Below the pieces are notes generated by a model that was given only the letters and a program-made list of their open reading frames with translations, searched no databases and was not told the DNA's origin. A stretch of DNA of 64,000 nt from Heterobilharzia americana (lineage: Eukaryota; Platyhelminthes; Trematoda; Strigeidida; Schistosomatidae), in assembly GCA_944470555.2 (NCBI GenBank), contig OX104129.1:83288820-83352819 (forward strand), read 5' to 3'. Of the stretch, positions 34,536-46,825 are shown in pieces. The position numbers and the translations under genes are program-made. Numbering within the stretch: the first letter of the stretch is position 1; each line of letters begins with the position of its first letter.

Positions 34536-35329
34536 GTAGGAGTTTCCTTGTTATAAGTAACCTTTGCACCTCATCAGTGGTTTCATCTTTGTGCTTATTT
34601 GATAAACTATCTTGTGGTCAGGAAATTCGATTACCTCGATAAGTACATGGTAATATGAACTAATAAAATTCATAAGTAGATGACCTATATAAATAAATTT
34701 CAACAAGATTGTTGCTGGTAACTGTTCAAAATGATTTTCTTTAAGTGTCTTAATGACAATTAAAGTTTGAAATTGATCTCTGGACAACCTTTAAACTCTT
34801 TCGAATCAATAAGTAGTATATTTCAATATCTGATGATGTTCTCGACTAAATATGAATTCAAAATTTAAGTTTTATTTAATACTTGGTGAAATAATTTTTC
34901 TAGTTGGTTAAAAGTTTCCCGAATTTACAATAATAGGTCATTAGACATGAAAACTTAGAAGGAAAATTGTTTTTAAAAGAAATTATCATTTTAAAAAATA
35001 TCCAGAAGTAACTAACAGTTTTTATAAGCCAGACTAATGAATGCATCAATAACTAACAAAGGTCAATTTATCTGACTCATGTAGATATTTGTAAGCGTTA
35101 CTAAACTTGACCAACCGGAAAGTGTGTAACGAAACATATGGTCGGTCAGATGTGGTCTGTCTTAGACGATAGATCTATACAGACAGACATTTATTAACAT
35201 ATTTTGTAGTTGAAAGAACTTCTACATATTAACCAGATTCTATGGTTTCTCCATTGCAGAGTGTAACAGTTTTAAACACTTTCAGATGTAACGTAAGTAC
35301 TAAATATGAATCATACAACAAACCGTGAG
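34536..35329. other. No recognisable feature
   Basis: AT-rich, stop-rich gap between the PLE and the duplicated region. Nothing recognised. Confidence 0.45.
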
Positions 35330-35990
35330 GAGCGAGACGACCAGAACAGCCTGTTTGACCAACAAAAAGACACCAGAAGAAGATCTGTATTTCACCAACG
35401 ATGATGATTTATGTCTAATGTCTTATGTTACACAAACTCGAAAATCTATAAGTGAAAACTAAAAGAGGAGGCGAAGCGGAGCAGCGAAGGAAGACGAGAC
35501 TTTAGGTGAACAGTAGAGAAGACAGAGGTGATAGAGACACCCAAGTTAACCCAACCATCAACAACAACAAGTGCGATCAACGGGAGACAGAACTGTGAAG
35601 GTAGTTGTCTTTTTCACCTACACCTCTACCGAGACAGCATCGTCTCAACTAGAGGTGGCGGTGTCGGTGTCGGTGTCGGCACAGATGACAATGTCAAAGA
35701 CAGCATCGGAAAGACAGCAACACAAACATTACCTCTTCAATCTGAAATCAGTGTGGAGATCTACTGCATTGCACATCACTCCACTCCACTCCACTCCACT
35801 CAGCATAAAGCATGAACAACATCCCGATTTTCAATACTACTCATGTCAGTCAAGTGAGTCAGTGCTTCCATGTATGGTTGAGAGAGTTGGTGGTGCGTTA
35901 CGAAGAGCATTTCCAACAAACTGCATACATACATGATGAACAGATGCTGCTGATGCTGACACTGCTGCTCACTGGATACTGAAGACCGAT
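35330..35990 (+). mobile_element. RTE-clade fragment at the left end of duplication copy A
   Basis: Covers the active-site region (decayed FTNDDDLCLMSY) to the middle of the C-terminal part (GTDDNVKDSIGKTATQ). Hexamer expansion GGTGTC occurs in the STxGGxGTD segment (about 35657-35680) and CCACT repeats at about 35780-35800. From about 35587 onward it matches 58067 onward nearly base for base. Confidence 0.75.
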
Positions 35991-36191
35991 GAGATCGATT
36001 GAGCAGCTGTCTCCTGAGGATACTTCTTCTTCTTCTTCTTCTTCTTTTTTCTTCGTATCATCTGCTTGATTTTCCAATATCTGTTGTTAACGTTGTCATG
36101 TGTTATGTCATGAGTATGCTTTCCAGGTTTCTCTTTTGATTGTTCATCACTAACTGGTATTTCCGGATCGGATGATGTGCATTGGTGACCA

Positions 36192-36407
36192 TCAGTTGTA
36201 CCATTTGTCTTCCACTTGGTGTGCAGCTACTTTCCACCCCACTGGACAGTCAACTGCTGGTCTATATCTGACACTCTTTGGCAGAACATGCTGATGTGGG
36301 CACTGATGGAGAAGGAATAGTTGTTTTTTTGTGGAAGCTTGCTTGTTGGAGAAGTCCTCCCACCTTCGAATTGCCTGAAGCGTTTTACGCTGGTATGGCA
36401 TTGACAT
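36192..36407 (-). pseudogene. Unassigned duplicated frame with CPHQHVLPKSVRYRP
   Basis: A minus-strand frame conserved with 58678-58950, including WEDFSNKQ, LHQCPHQHVLPKSVRYRP and GWKVAAHQVEDKWYN. The pattern of a hydrophobic stretch, Cys, then VLPKS...RP faintly recalls the N-terminal part of some Penelope-like ORFs, but I cannot confirm it. It lies inside the duplication, so conservation between copies says little about function. Probably a mobile-element remnant. Confidence 0.4.
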
Positions 36408-36426
36408 AGTGGAGTATATTTTTAGC

Positions 36427-37655
36427 TCAGGTGGATGGTCCTGATTGCATTGCGTATGTGTGTGTGTGTGTTCCTTGACCTGGGTTGTTTAGTTGTTGAG
36501 CTTTCATCGTCTTTCTAAACTGAGACCACATGCAACTAGTGTGGCTCATTAACTAATCACCACCTTCCCTTCAGTCCATATTGTTCAGACCAAAGGATGG
36601 AACAACCGGAGAAGACAAAACGAATATCATTCACAAAATCAACTGCATCAGTTGTGATCAACACTGAATTCAACAAAGTAGTCACCCTTTTCGCCTCCAT
36701 CTACATGACAACACCACATTCCATCACTCATCACTCAATGCACGTGGATAGCAACTATGGTGAATTTCGACAATGTGAAAATCATGGAAGGAGACAGGAG
36801 AGACGAAGAATATCAGAGAATTTCTTGAACCTCGACACTCAGTCAGCAATCAGTAGATGTATAGACATAGACACAATCTATCAATCGATGAAAGAAGATG
36901 AATGACAGAAAGATAAGAGGTGAAGCAGAGAGACAGTCAACGGGAAAATCTATGCAGTTAGTCAGTGATAGAACAAGCAAAGAAAACAAGCAATCACAAA
37001 CCAGTTCGTCATCGTTGAGTAGTGGATCACTGGTGGAGAGAAATTGACAGCTCACTTCATATTGAAGTTATTACTGACGATGTAGTCTAGAGAGACGACG
37101 AAAGCTCTGCGATTAAACGCAGTGAGGTCTTATACATCACCAATTCCATGCCCAGTGTCCAAAAGTTATTTTTCGTCCACCTTTCAGTTGTATTTATGAT
37201 GTGGATAGATGTAGTTTTAGTAGTAACAAAAGCAGTCAGTGTTCAAATCAATATTAGTAGAGGTAGTAGTAGACGGTGGTAATAGTAATACTAGTAGTAA
37301 CAGTATTATAGGGAGTAGAAGCATTACCAGTAGTAGCATCAGTAATAATCATAGCACTAAAATCCTATGGCGATATTTATTTTAAGGATGGTACAACCGG
37401 TGCTAATGATGGGAGAAGTTGCAGTAGTATGAAGAGTGGTAATTGCTTTAATATGATTGTCAGTCGTAGTAATTCGAGTTTCACATACGTCCGAGGATCA
37501 CTGGATTAACAAGAAGAGAGGAAGAGACGGGGGGGGGTGGGGGGAAAGTGAAAATTCATGGGTTGAAGCATGTGCTACTTTGGAAACAACGCTGAAGACT
37601 TTCGCATCACTTAACTAACTATCTTCCCCCGTTCACTAAGCTGGCGCCAACATTC
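36427..37655 (+). mobile_element. Insertion specific to copy A, with PLE endonuclease remnant
   Basis: Absent from copy B. 36540-37150 matches the end of the PLE at 33990-34520 (TGEDKTNIIHKINC-like frame, then RCIDIDTIYQSMKED). It goes on to about 37130 with the sequence found inverted at 32880-32990, so it preserves the true 3' end of that PLE. 36456-36470 is a (TG)n run and 37530-37550 a G-rich run. The rest (37160-37655), with many AGT/AGTAGT triplets, is unassigned. Confidence 0.65.
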
Positions 37656-37859
37656 GTGGAATGAGAGTTTTTCTTCATTAACATTTTCCATAGCTGTTTA
37701 ATAGTACTATCTTGACTGAAACAACCCAGCAATTTAACTGTATAAGCAGATTCTTCGTAGTGTGTAAGCACCAAGAAAAATGGTGTGATATGAAATCCCT
37801 CTAGTTTGTGTGACCTATAATGTAACTGGCTGATGTTATAAGACGGTGAATTTCAATTC

Positions 37860-38051
37860 ATGAAAGAACAACAAATAAGAAAACTATTATTAGCACTACT
37901 GATAATATCACTACTATCAATAATTATCACTATTGTTAAAGTGATTACCTCTAAGAAGAAAACTTTCACTATTGAAGTAGAAGGAATCAGGTCAAATTGT
38001 AGAAGAATTGTTTGTGATGATAATTTGTATATTACTTACAAAATATTATAA
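37860..38051 (+). CDS. Possible small membrane or secreted peptide, 63 aa
   Basis: A 63-codon frame starting MKEQQIRK followed by a strongly hydrophobic stretch (LLLALLIISLLSIIITIVKV), then a basic, cysteine-containing tail (SNCRRIVCDDNLYITYK). It could be a signal anchor, or the first exon of a secreted product. Copy B (59119-59310) has the same frame, but the ATG is ATA and one Leu codon is Arg, so it cannot start there. No splice donor or family match is evident. Weak candidate. Confidence 0.3.
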   Translation: MKEQQIRKLLLALLIISLLSIIITIVKVITSKKKTFTIEVEGIRSNCRRIVCDDNLYITYKIL

Positions 38052-38114
38052 CCTTCCATTGAAATATCAGTTTGTACAATATGTGTAGAATATTTATGCC
38101 TCACTTGTAATTTC

Positions 38115-38303
38115 CTATAACTTCTTCCTACCTAACAATATATACCACTCATAGGCATTCATTCTTATCAGTAGTCTCCATGACACTTCTACTGGTGTTT
38201 GTAGCACTTCGAACAGAAGTCTTTGGACAGTATAGTTGCCAGGTAGCATTGTTGAGTTACTTTTGCAATTTTGATGTAACTTGTTACTGTTTAATCGTGC
38301 CAC
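38115..38303 (-). other. Duplicated 62-codon frame, unassigned
   Basis: Minus-strand frame with LLFEVLQTPVEV and RMNAYEWYILLGRKK, also present at 59374-59562 with three substitutions. All three change residues, so there is no sign of protein-level constraint. Listed only because both copies stay open. Confidence 0.25.
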
Positions 38304-38387
38304 AGATTTGACCAGGTAATATCGTGATTTGATATTGTTGAAATATAATCTTTGACTGTGCCTGACAAGTGCTTGCGAATTTATACA

Positions 38388-38801
38388 GAACTACTACTAC
38401 TACTACTACTCACATTACTACTACTACTACTACTACTACTACTACCCACATTACTACTACTGCTCACAGTACTACTACTACCCACACTACTACCAACACT
38501 ACTACTACAGTAACGTATCCCAATACTATCAACGATGATAATGAGAAGATTATACTTACTACTTTCACTACTTCTAATATCAACAAAAACAACTCTACTA
38601 ACATCTTCAATACCGTCACTAATATTATCAATAAGGGTAATCCTATCACCACACAACATTTTCACCACTCCTGCTACTACCATAAACATTAATTCACTAT
38701 CATTACAATTGTCATCACCTTAACCATCACTACACTCACTGTTATAGGCACAGTTTATAATATCCACACCACCAATCATATAACTATTTGTACTAATCCC
38801 T

Positions 38802-38837
<36 letters not shown>

Positions 38838-38882
38838 ATCCCACTACTACTACTACTAATCCCACTACTACTACTACTAATC

Positions 38883-38942
<60 letters not shown>
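38388..38942. repeat. (ACT)n trinucleotide tracts
   Basis: Two clusters of ACT/TAC repeats, about 38388-38510 (interrupted by CACATT and CCACA) and about 38803-38942. They create long open frames reading poly-Thr, poly-Leu, poly-Val or poly-Ser in different frames and strands; none is treated as a gene. Confidence 0.9.
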
Positions 38943-38947
<5 letters not shown>

Positions 38948-39194
38948 GATAAACCTGCCTCTGACAATAAAACGATATTGTCACTCTAGTTAATGATTAT
39001 ATGCTAGTTACTGCTACAGCTACTACTCAATATCACCACTTATTAAAGTATCCTAGGAAGAGTACTTTAATCAGTGTTACAACTTGTCACCACTACATGT
39101 ATACCACTATTAATTAATATTACTTACTAACATCTCGATTTACAATATGACTACTTATTACATCACCACTGCATTCTCTATCAAATCATAATAC

Positions 39195-40790
39195 TACAAT
39201 GGACACTCCGACAAGAGCAGAAGTCGTAAGTGCCATGAAAGTGCTGAAATCCGGGAAAGCAGCAGGACCAGATGGAATCCCTCCACAGATACTGAGAACA
39301 GACACAGTGACAACAGCGAATATGCTCATACCACTACTGCAGGAGGTCTGGAAGGAGAGCAAGGTAGCTGCCTGGTGATTGGAAGAAGGGCTACCTTGTC
39401 GAACTGCCAAAGAAGGGAGACCTCAGTCTTTGCAAGAACAAGAACTGGCGCGGACGCATGCTCCTGTCCACCCAGAGCAAGCAAAATATTAAGCCGCGTC
39501 ATCCTGGAGAGACTAAAGGATGCTCTGCATTCAGAATTACGACTGGAACAGGCCAGCTGGATTCAGGAAGTACAAATCATGTGCGCACCAAATTGCAACG
39601 CTACACTACGCATCATCATAGAACAGAGTATAGAATGGCAGTCAAATGGACTTTTACCTCAACTTCATCCACTTCGAAAAGGCTTTTGACAGCGTCGACC
39701 GAGAAGTAATTTGGCAGACAGCTGCTTCAACACTACGGTTTTAGTGCCACAAACCTTTATCAACCTCATTCAACAGCTATATGAAAAGGCCACATGCCAA
39801 GTGATCCAGAATAGATAGCTGAGTGATGCGTTTGAAGTGAAGGCAGGGAGGAGTAAGACAAGGCTGTCTACTATAATGACCGATGATCTTCCTGATTGTG
39901 GTCGACAGGACTGGATCATGCGGCAAACAGTGAGGAGCTGCGGGAAGGTAGACATACGCTAGCTGGAATGTTGAAAAGACACCAGAACAAGATTTGGATT
40001 TCGCCAACAATGATGACTGATGTCTTATGTCTACTCGCCCAAACTCGAAGATGTATAGGCGAAAAATAACAGTTGACAGAGGAGGTGAGGCAGCGAAGAT
40101 GGAACTTCAAGTGAATGTAGAGAAGACAGAGGTGATGGTGATACCCAATCAACGACAGCATCAACAACAACAAGCTCCAATCACTATCACCGCGAGAAAC
40201 CTGAAGGAAGTAGTCTGCCTCACCTACCCACCTAACTATGCGGCATCGTTTCAGTTACTGGCAGTGGCACAGACGAGGATGCCAAAACCAGGATCGGAAA
40301 AGCAAGACAGACTCTCACTTATCTGAAATCAGTGTAGAGATCTACTGCACTCCACTCAGCACAAAGAGTGAACAGGATCCGGATTATCAACACCAACGTC
40401 AGTCGAGTCAGTGCTTGCATGTTATGCTTCAGATATTCATCAACAGCCGCCACCTACGTTGGCTCGATATTGAAGATCAGATGAGAAGGCCAGAAAGAAT
40501 AGGCAACAAAGAACTCTGGTTGGCTAGGAAACAACCAATAACCTATCAGCCAACAAATATGCACTGGAAGGAAGTGGAGATGGATTGGGTTGGGTTGGGC
40601 ATACACTGAGAAGACCGACTGGGGACATCACGTGGCAGGCCAGGTACTCGAGTGAAATCCGAAGGGGATACGACGAGTTGTGCGTCCGTGGTGGGGTTGA
40701 CATGGAGGAGGTGATGTGAGGAATAAATGAAAGCTTGTGGGCAGTTGTGGTGCCAGGTTGAAAAGACTAGTAATACTGTCAGAATATAAT
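39195..40790 (+). mobile_element. RTE-clade retrotransposon, RT to 3' end
   Basis: Starts in the reverse transcriptase (MKVLKSGKAAGPDGIPPQIL, with the Lys-Ser-Gly-Lys variant) and runs through IIEQSIEWQSN, FEKAFDSVDREV, a decayed active site (FANNDD) and NVEKTEVMVIPNQR to the 3' region (RKPTGDITWQA-like, CQVEKT) where it ends without a clear tail. Many frameshifts. The first roughly 700 bp are shared with copy B; the 3' half is clearly more diverged between copies. Confidence 0.8.
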
Positions 40791-41640
40791 GAATGAAAAA
40801 AGACACGAAGCTTGATGTGCAAAATGTAATGAAGTACACTTCTGAAGTCATTAGTCGTTTTATTGCCGATCAAATGGGAGTTTTATACAATATCCTAGAT
40901 AAGATGACAATATAAACCATGTGAAATGTACTTCTCAAGACCGTCATTATGCTGAGTGTTCCATACAGATGTGGTTACACTAAATGAAATGCCTATGAAA
41001 CTTTGATGTCCCAGTCCTTATTCGCTTCGATATTCTGCATATAGCAGCTTGATTAATCGAATCTTATGACACAATCTCATTTCTGCTGCAAAACTGATAA
41101 AATATCTGGTCGATGAAGAATGAACTAAACTAGTCAAGATATACATGCTGCTGTTGATTACTCATTTGGATAAGCCTCGAGATACTCACAACTGCTTTCC
41201 CAGATTATAGATCATTAACACAGTAACAGAACAAATTAAAACTTAAATGAGAAACACCGAAACCTTGAAAATATCATCCAGTCAAATTACTTTCATATGA
41301 ATTTAACACAACTAGCCTGATTATCAAAATGTTTCTTCAGCTCAACAGAAAACAACATTGTAACCCGAGATCAACCTCGACGGTCAATGATTCTTAGTTA
41401 GATTCACAGAGTTTCCTTACTGTAAACTAATGAGGTATCTTATTCTTGTTGTTAGACTACTCATTTTGCTATATTCAAGCCACACTAAGAAGAATAAACT
41501 GAATATAGGTCAAAGCAAGAAAACATTGTATCATTCCTGCTTGTTTCACGTGGTAACTGAAATTCTTCACTCACATTCACTGTCCGTGTGGGTGGTTCAG
41601 ATGCACATCGGTCTTAATTGGTCAGTCGCTAATATGTGTG
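40791..41640. other. No recognisable gene
   Basis: AT-rich. The frame at 41430-41657 shows no motif. It lies upstream of the candidate promoter at 41649. Confidence 0.4.
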
Positions 41641-41648
41641 ATAATGTC

Positions 41649-41656
41649 AGTGTATA
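41649..41656 (+). promoter_or_regulatory. Candidate TATA box TATAAATA
   Basis: TGTATAAATAGAGC is a perfect TATA consensus. About 50 bases downstream, CTAACTTGATTAAG is followed by GTGAGTTTT, a strong 5' splice donor at 41707. This would suit a short 5' untranslated exon spliced to the acceptor CTCTACTTCAG at about 43085, just before the ATG at 43104. Sequence logic only. Confidence 0.4.
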
Positions 41657-41929
41657 AATAGAGCTTCATGCACAAAGTATCCATCGCAGTAGACTAACTT
41701 GATTAAGGTGAGTTTTATTTAGTCGTCTTTTATCCTAATATTTTCATATATATATACCGTGACTTTGTCTCGCATATCTCATTTTTATTTTCCGAACTGA
41801 TCACATCAGGTGTTGTGGTTTCTACTGTCACCTGTTCTCATTTAGTCTAAATTGCTGAGCATCACCGTTTATGCATTGAAATGGATATGTATGTATTACG
41901 AATGATTTGATAATTACTGTAGTTTAGAA

Positions 41930-42405
41930 GTGGTATTCATCATGGACTGACATCAGTTGGGGAACCATTGAAAATCTGGGAGCACTGGACAGCAGCTACT
42001 TTGTCCTAGTACAAGACTTCTCAGCAGTATGCATCCACGACCCGGTTAGAGGTCGAACCCAGGACCTTCAGGTTTCACGGTGAACGCGTTAACCATTCAG
42101 CCACCGGGTCAGTTTCCAGTGGTTCACAATTTCCAACTTCTGTCAATTCACGACATAGCGCGACTGTCACCCAAGGTCTTCAGTTAGCATCCACTTCACT
42201 TCTGACTGGTGGACACCACAGGTCACGGCTGAATGGTTAACGCGTTCGCCGTGAAACCTGAAGGTCCTGGGTTCGACCTCTAACCGGGTCGTGGATGCAT
42301 ACTGCTGAGAAGTCCCATACTAGGACAAAATAGCTGCTGTCCAGTTCTCCCAGATTTTCAATGGTTCCCCAAGTGATGTCAGTCTATGGTGAGTACTACT
42401 TCTAA
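41930..42405. repeat. Long palindrome of two hammerhead/tRNA-like repeats
   Basis: The left half (41935-42115, minus) and right half (42226-42405, plus) are near-perfect reverse complements around a roughly 110-bp spacer. Each half holds the tail, the ribozyme region and the tRNA-like region (right: TGGTTAACGCGTTCGCC, GGTTCGACCTC). Both ribozymes have CUGAGAA and CAAA in place of CUGAGGA and GAAA, so both lost core residues, apparently before the inverted duplication. Confidence 0.8.
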
Positions 42406-43103
42406 ATTAAAAATCCCCATTCATCTCAAAAATAAATTACTGTGGTGTTTATGTGACTCATGATTTGTCAAATGATTCCAGATGCTTCATTATCCCTTAG
42501 TTCTAATCCAAAACTGAATGATCACGCATGCCATTGAATTTTTCCATTCAAGGTGATTAGATGACATTCATCTGAGTCCATTACTATTTCCACCTCTTAG
42601 CTATCAAGCAATTGCAAAACAACCACGAAGCATGCACCTATCATTCAGTGCTCAAAGCAGCTATCATATTCACAGAGGTATATAGAACACTGTTGCCAGT
42701 AATAGTTAGTTTAATAGAATATAGATAGTCATCAACGTGACACTAGTGGCACCATGAAGATAGACATATTGTTCTAGACTATTGCCAAATAACGCGTTGG
42801 CTGAAATCTTGTCAGTATTTCATATTCTTTACTTTTGTGTACGCTTCCAAGTTGCATGGATTTTCAGGCTTTTTATTGGTTAAGCAGCACCGAGATTATT
42901 TTCATTTAGCTTCTCTGTTTAACCGTCATTCGGCACTGTAAATGCCTCTCAACTTTAATCACTGAGGGTTGCATTCATGCATCATGTATATATTGGACTG
43001 TAATAAATGCAACACTTCGTCATATACTCGCCTCATTTTCACACAGATATTGGGAAATAACTAATTCGAGTACTCTACTTCAGTTACAGCATCAAATAAC
43101 ACC
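42406..43103. other. 5' region of the split gene
   Basis: No repeat recognised. A TATA-like GTATATATTGG at about 42985 is an alternative promoter, some 115 bases before the ATG. A pyrimidine-type acceptor ending TTCAG lies at 43085 and could receive a 5' untranslated exon or a spliced leader. Confidence 0.4.
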
Positions 43104-43176
43104 ATGAGGTCATCAATAATCTTTCTCTGCCTACACTACATGCTCATAGTTGGCTCAATTATGGAATCTTCAGAAA
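43104..43176 (+). CDS. Exon 1: signal peptide
   Basis: ATG AGG TCA then a hydrophobic core, peptide MRSSIIFLCLHYMLIVG then SIMESSE; 73 nt, ending in phase 1 at AAA|GTAAGTC. This is a textbook cleavable signal peptide next to a consensus donor. Confidence 0.65.
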
Positions 43177-44563
43177 GTAAGTCAACAGACGATAACGTCG
43201 ATTTTTTCCAAACATTCGGTAAACCTAAAAATAGCAGCAGGACATTCGTCTAATCAACTGAAATTGATTCGCCTTACTGCCTTAATAAAAACGTCATTTT
43301 ATATGAATATCACGTTTTGCAACTGAGATATAGTTGGTTTCAACTTGGTTTCCACGCAACGCAAGGTTACCTTGAGGCATCTTGCTGTCTTTTCACAACT
43401 CGTATCTGGCTATTCTAAGAAACAAGTCACTGTGTTGTGAACTGATGGATCCCAGATAGTGTACATCGTGGTGGAATGTTGAAGGACTTTGACCACCACA
43501 TGAAATACGGGGTGCCACCAATAATACAAGTGAAGGAAAATGTGATTATCTGAATTCGAAAATTACAAATTGCCAATGAATGGTGTGCCGTAATGTCAGT
43601 GATTATATCGACACCTATGGTGCAGGCATTAGTAAATTGAAATTCTGTGGTATCAGTGGCAACTATAATTTCTAGACATATTTTCGATTAGTAATGTTGA
43701 TCTAGATGGAACCATATTGAGTGCAGATAACTCCCAAGATGTTAATCGGCAAAAATCTTTGCACATATAACACCACTGAACACCATGTCATGCTAAGAAG
43801 ATTCCATTCTAGTCTGTTTATTAGAAATATCACACACACAGTGATGGGGCAGTAGCATTCACTGGATAACGTTTCGGACACAATTCATTGTCCATATTCA
43901 TATCAGGTAACTCCACACATCTTCAAGACAGACTTTATATATTCCTAATCCTCTCTTCTTCCCTGTGATGACAAGGCTAGTAGAGTTTTACATATATCTG
44001 GGACAGGTGCAGCATCATTTCGATTGCTGCATGTGTTTGGTGTTGATTTAATAAACAAAGATCCAGTCGGTTATCAATCTCTCCCTCCATCCACTCAACT
44101 AAGTTAGTTTTCAACACTGTCACCCTATCCCACCCTATTGTGTGATTGTGTGTCATCACATGCAAAGCTATAGGCGGGCTTTTCTCCAGATTTCTTATCT
44201 TATTAGGATTTACTAATCTTGACTTAGCCAAGTGTTTGTGCTGTGTTATTGTAATCGACCCTATCTAGTCGACTGACTGCTTTCACCTATGTACTTGACC
44301 TCTCAAGCATTGCAAGGGATGTGGTCAACCAGATTATTTCGTTGCATTTCATCGATGGGATATTTTCACGCACAAAGCTTGTTTCTGAGTGAGTTTGTTG
44401 GTTTGAATGCTACTTTAATCCCAGGCAGCCTTATTGAGAGTTATTCTTAATGTTTCCAAGGTGCCTTGCTAGTATGATAACACAACAGAGGTTTTGAATT
44501 CTCACTTAACTCTGTCACCAATATTACAACTAGTAGTGAGATTATTATTAAAAACACCTGTAT

Positions 44564-44599
<36 letters not shown>

Positions 44600-46781
44600 C
44601 ACTACTATTACTACTAGTACCACTGCTTATATATTTTTATCGATTTCTCATGAATTTATGTATGAATTTTGGTGGGTAATTATTAAGACGTAGGGTATTC
44701 TTGATGTGTCTAATTTCTTGTCTCAGATTTACCGACCTACTAGTGAGCTTTTTCGCTCTATCACTTAAGCATTTAATTAGGCCTACTTCAACTGAAATGA
44801 AGTGGGAGAGTTCGAAGTCTAATTAGACATTCGAATGAGCAGGTTTCCTATAGACACTAGTCTCTAGATTTCCTTCTTGTATTCGTTTAATCTTGCAATC
44901 CAACATTGCTAGCTCACCTTCTTCACTATCTAAGTCACAGGTAAATTGGATTGCATTCACTACTGAATTGATATGTGCCAAGAACCTACTGATGTGTTCC
45001 GATTTCAGTACTGTAAGCATATCATCTGCATGTTGGGACCACATTTTTGGTGTGGGACTAAATGTTTGAAGGGCCACGTGTTTCCAACTATCCATAAATA
45101 TGTCTGCGATGATAAAGAATATTGGTGATCCCATGACAACCCCTTCAGTTTGTCTGTATATTTTATTTTGAAACTAAAACAGTGTAGATGTTAGGCACAA
45201 TCGTATTCCTAGTATGATTACCTCAACCGGCACCTTAGTTTGATGCGCAATTTGTTTGTCATCTGCAAGCCCATTTCTAACTGCCTGTAGAGCCATGCCG
45301 ATCGGTATATTTGTGTAAAGGTTAGCTATTTCAAAACTAACCTTTTCTTCACTGTCGTCAAAGTGTATGTCGTCTAATCTATACTTGAAGTCATTAGAGT
45401 TGGTAAGTCGAGACTTTGAGTGATTTCTTTTTGGGCCTAACACCATTGCTAAATATTTAGGCAACTCGTAAGTCGGAGTGTTTCTAAAATCTACTATAGT
45501 TCTGATGGGATAACCTGGCTTATGAATCTTAATAGTACCATACATTCTACTGGGATTATTAGTTTTCGGCATTCAATTAAACCATTTGGACTCACCTAGC
45601 AACATTTGAGTGAAACAATTATTGACCTTCGTCTTCTAATCACAAACATAATACACTTTTAGGACCTTTGTGACGAATTGATATTTACTGAATAAAATTC
45701 AATCCTCGAGGTGATTAAGAAGATATGATATCTTCATTAAACGTCGTACTTCATATTTTGTATGCTGAAAGATGAGCATGAATGCAGTTGACCGACAGCT
45801 GTGAACATGAATTTTGTGTGGTCACACATTGGCTGTAAATAAGCCATAAGATAACAAGGGGAATAAGATTTACATATTTTCATGAAGTGATAGTCATAGT
45901 TGGCAAGTAAATATTCTTTTATTCGGAGTGTTTAATCTATATTTTCGAAGTGAAAGTAACAGCAACTAAATTTATCACTTTTCATTATAGATAGAACCAA
46001 GATAAGAATTAATATCTGGTTGCTGAACGAGGCTAAAACTCTTTTATTGCCTTGGAAGGAAGATTACGGAAATTCTTCAACAGACGCCTTCCAAGCGTTG
46101 GTTCATGGAGTTTGTCAGATCGTAAGTCGTTTCGATTCAGTGTGTTTAATAATTTGAATCGTCAGTACTACGAAAGTAAAAACCAAACTGCTGTTTATTG
46201 TGGCACTTCCTGGTAATAGTATATCAGTCAACCATATGATGGTTTAGATATATAAAGCATTGATAGTCGAATGACAGTCTACCAACATTATAGTGTATAA
46301 AATGTTTCATAACCTCCAGTAAGATGAGAAGTCAGATAAGATCTGTATTGATTAGAAATTCTCCTTTGATGTCTTGAACAACTTTGATAACTTAAAATGT
46401 AGCAGGATTATTGAGAGACAGGAACAATGGTCTTTTAGGTATTTATCAAAACGCTTAATTGTACACCTTGTTCATACAAACAATACGTACGGCTGTTTAC
46501 GATGAGTATGTTAGCTTGAATGAATACAGTGTAAAATTGTTAATGAAAGTGTAACGTGAAAATGTGAATGTGGTCTCGATGAAGGATTGTAGCCATAAAT
46601 TTCATGAACCTCTACATATAGTAGGCTGTGCTTCTATGTGATGGTTGAGAGACTTGACGGCGCGTTAAGGAAGGCATTTCTTACAAATTACAGACATTCA
46701 TCAACAACTGCCCATGATGCCTGGATACTGACTCTGAAGATCAGATGGCCAGAATAATAAGAATAAGCAACAAGGAACTCA

Positions 46782-46825
<44 letters not shown>

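Larger units (their letters stand above)
35587..39900 (+). repeat. Segmental duplication, copy A (interrupted)
   Basis: Matches 58067-61100 in order and orientation, with a roughly 1.2-kb extra segment in this copy (36427-37655). The shared block holds an RTE fragment, a (TCT)n run, a minus-strand 71-90 codon frame, a 63-codon membrane-type frame, long (ACT)n tracts and the start of another RTE reverse transcriptase. The repeat tracts differ in length (the tract near 38803-38942 is about 140 bp here and about 30 bp in copy B). Confidence 0.85.

Noticed and set aside
38369..38967. Thr-, Leu-, Ser- and Val-rich frames over the ACT tracts (also 59611-60017)
   Set aside because: Trinucleotide repeats give open frames in all phases; tract length differs between the duplicated copies, so there is no coding constraint.
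45961..46125. Candidate extra exon of the split gene (acceptor at 45990, donor near 46122)
   Set aside because: Stops in all frames between the two sites.
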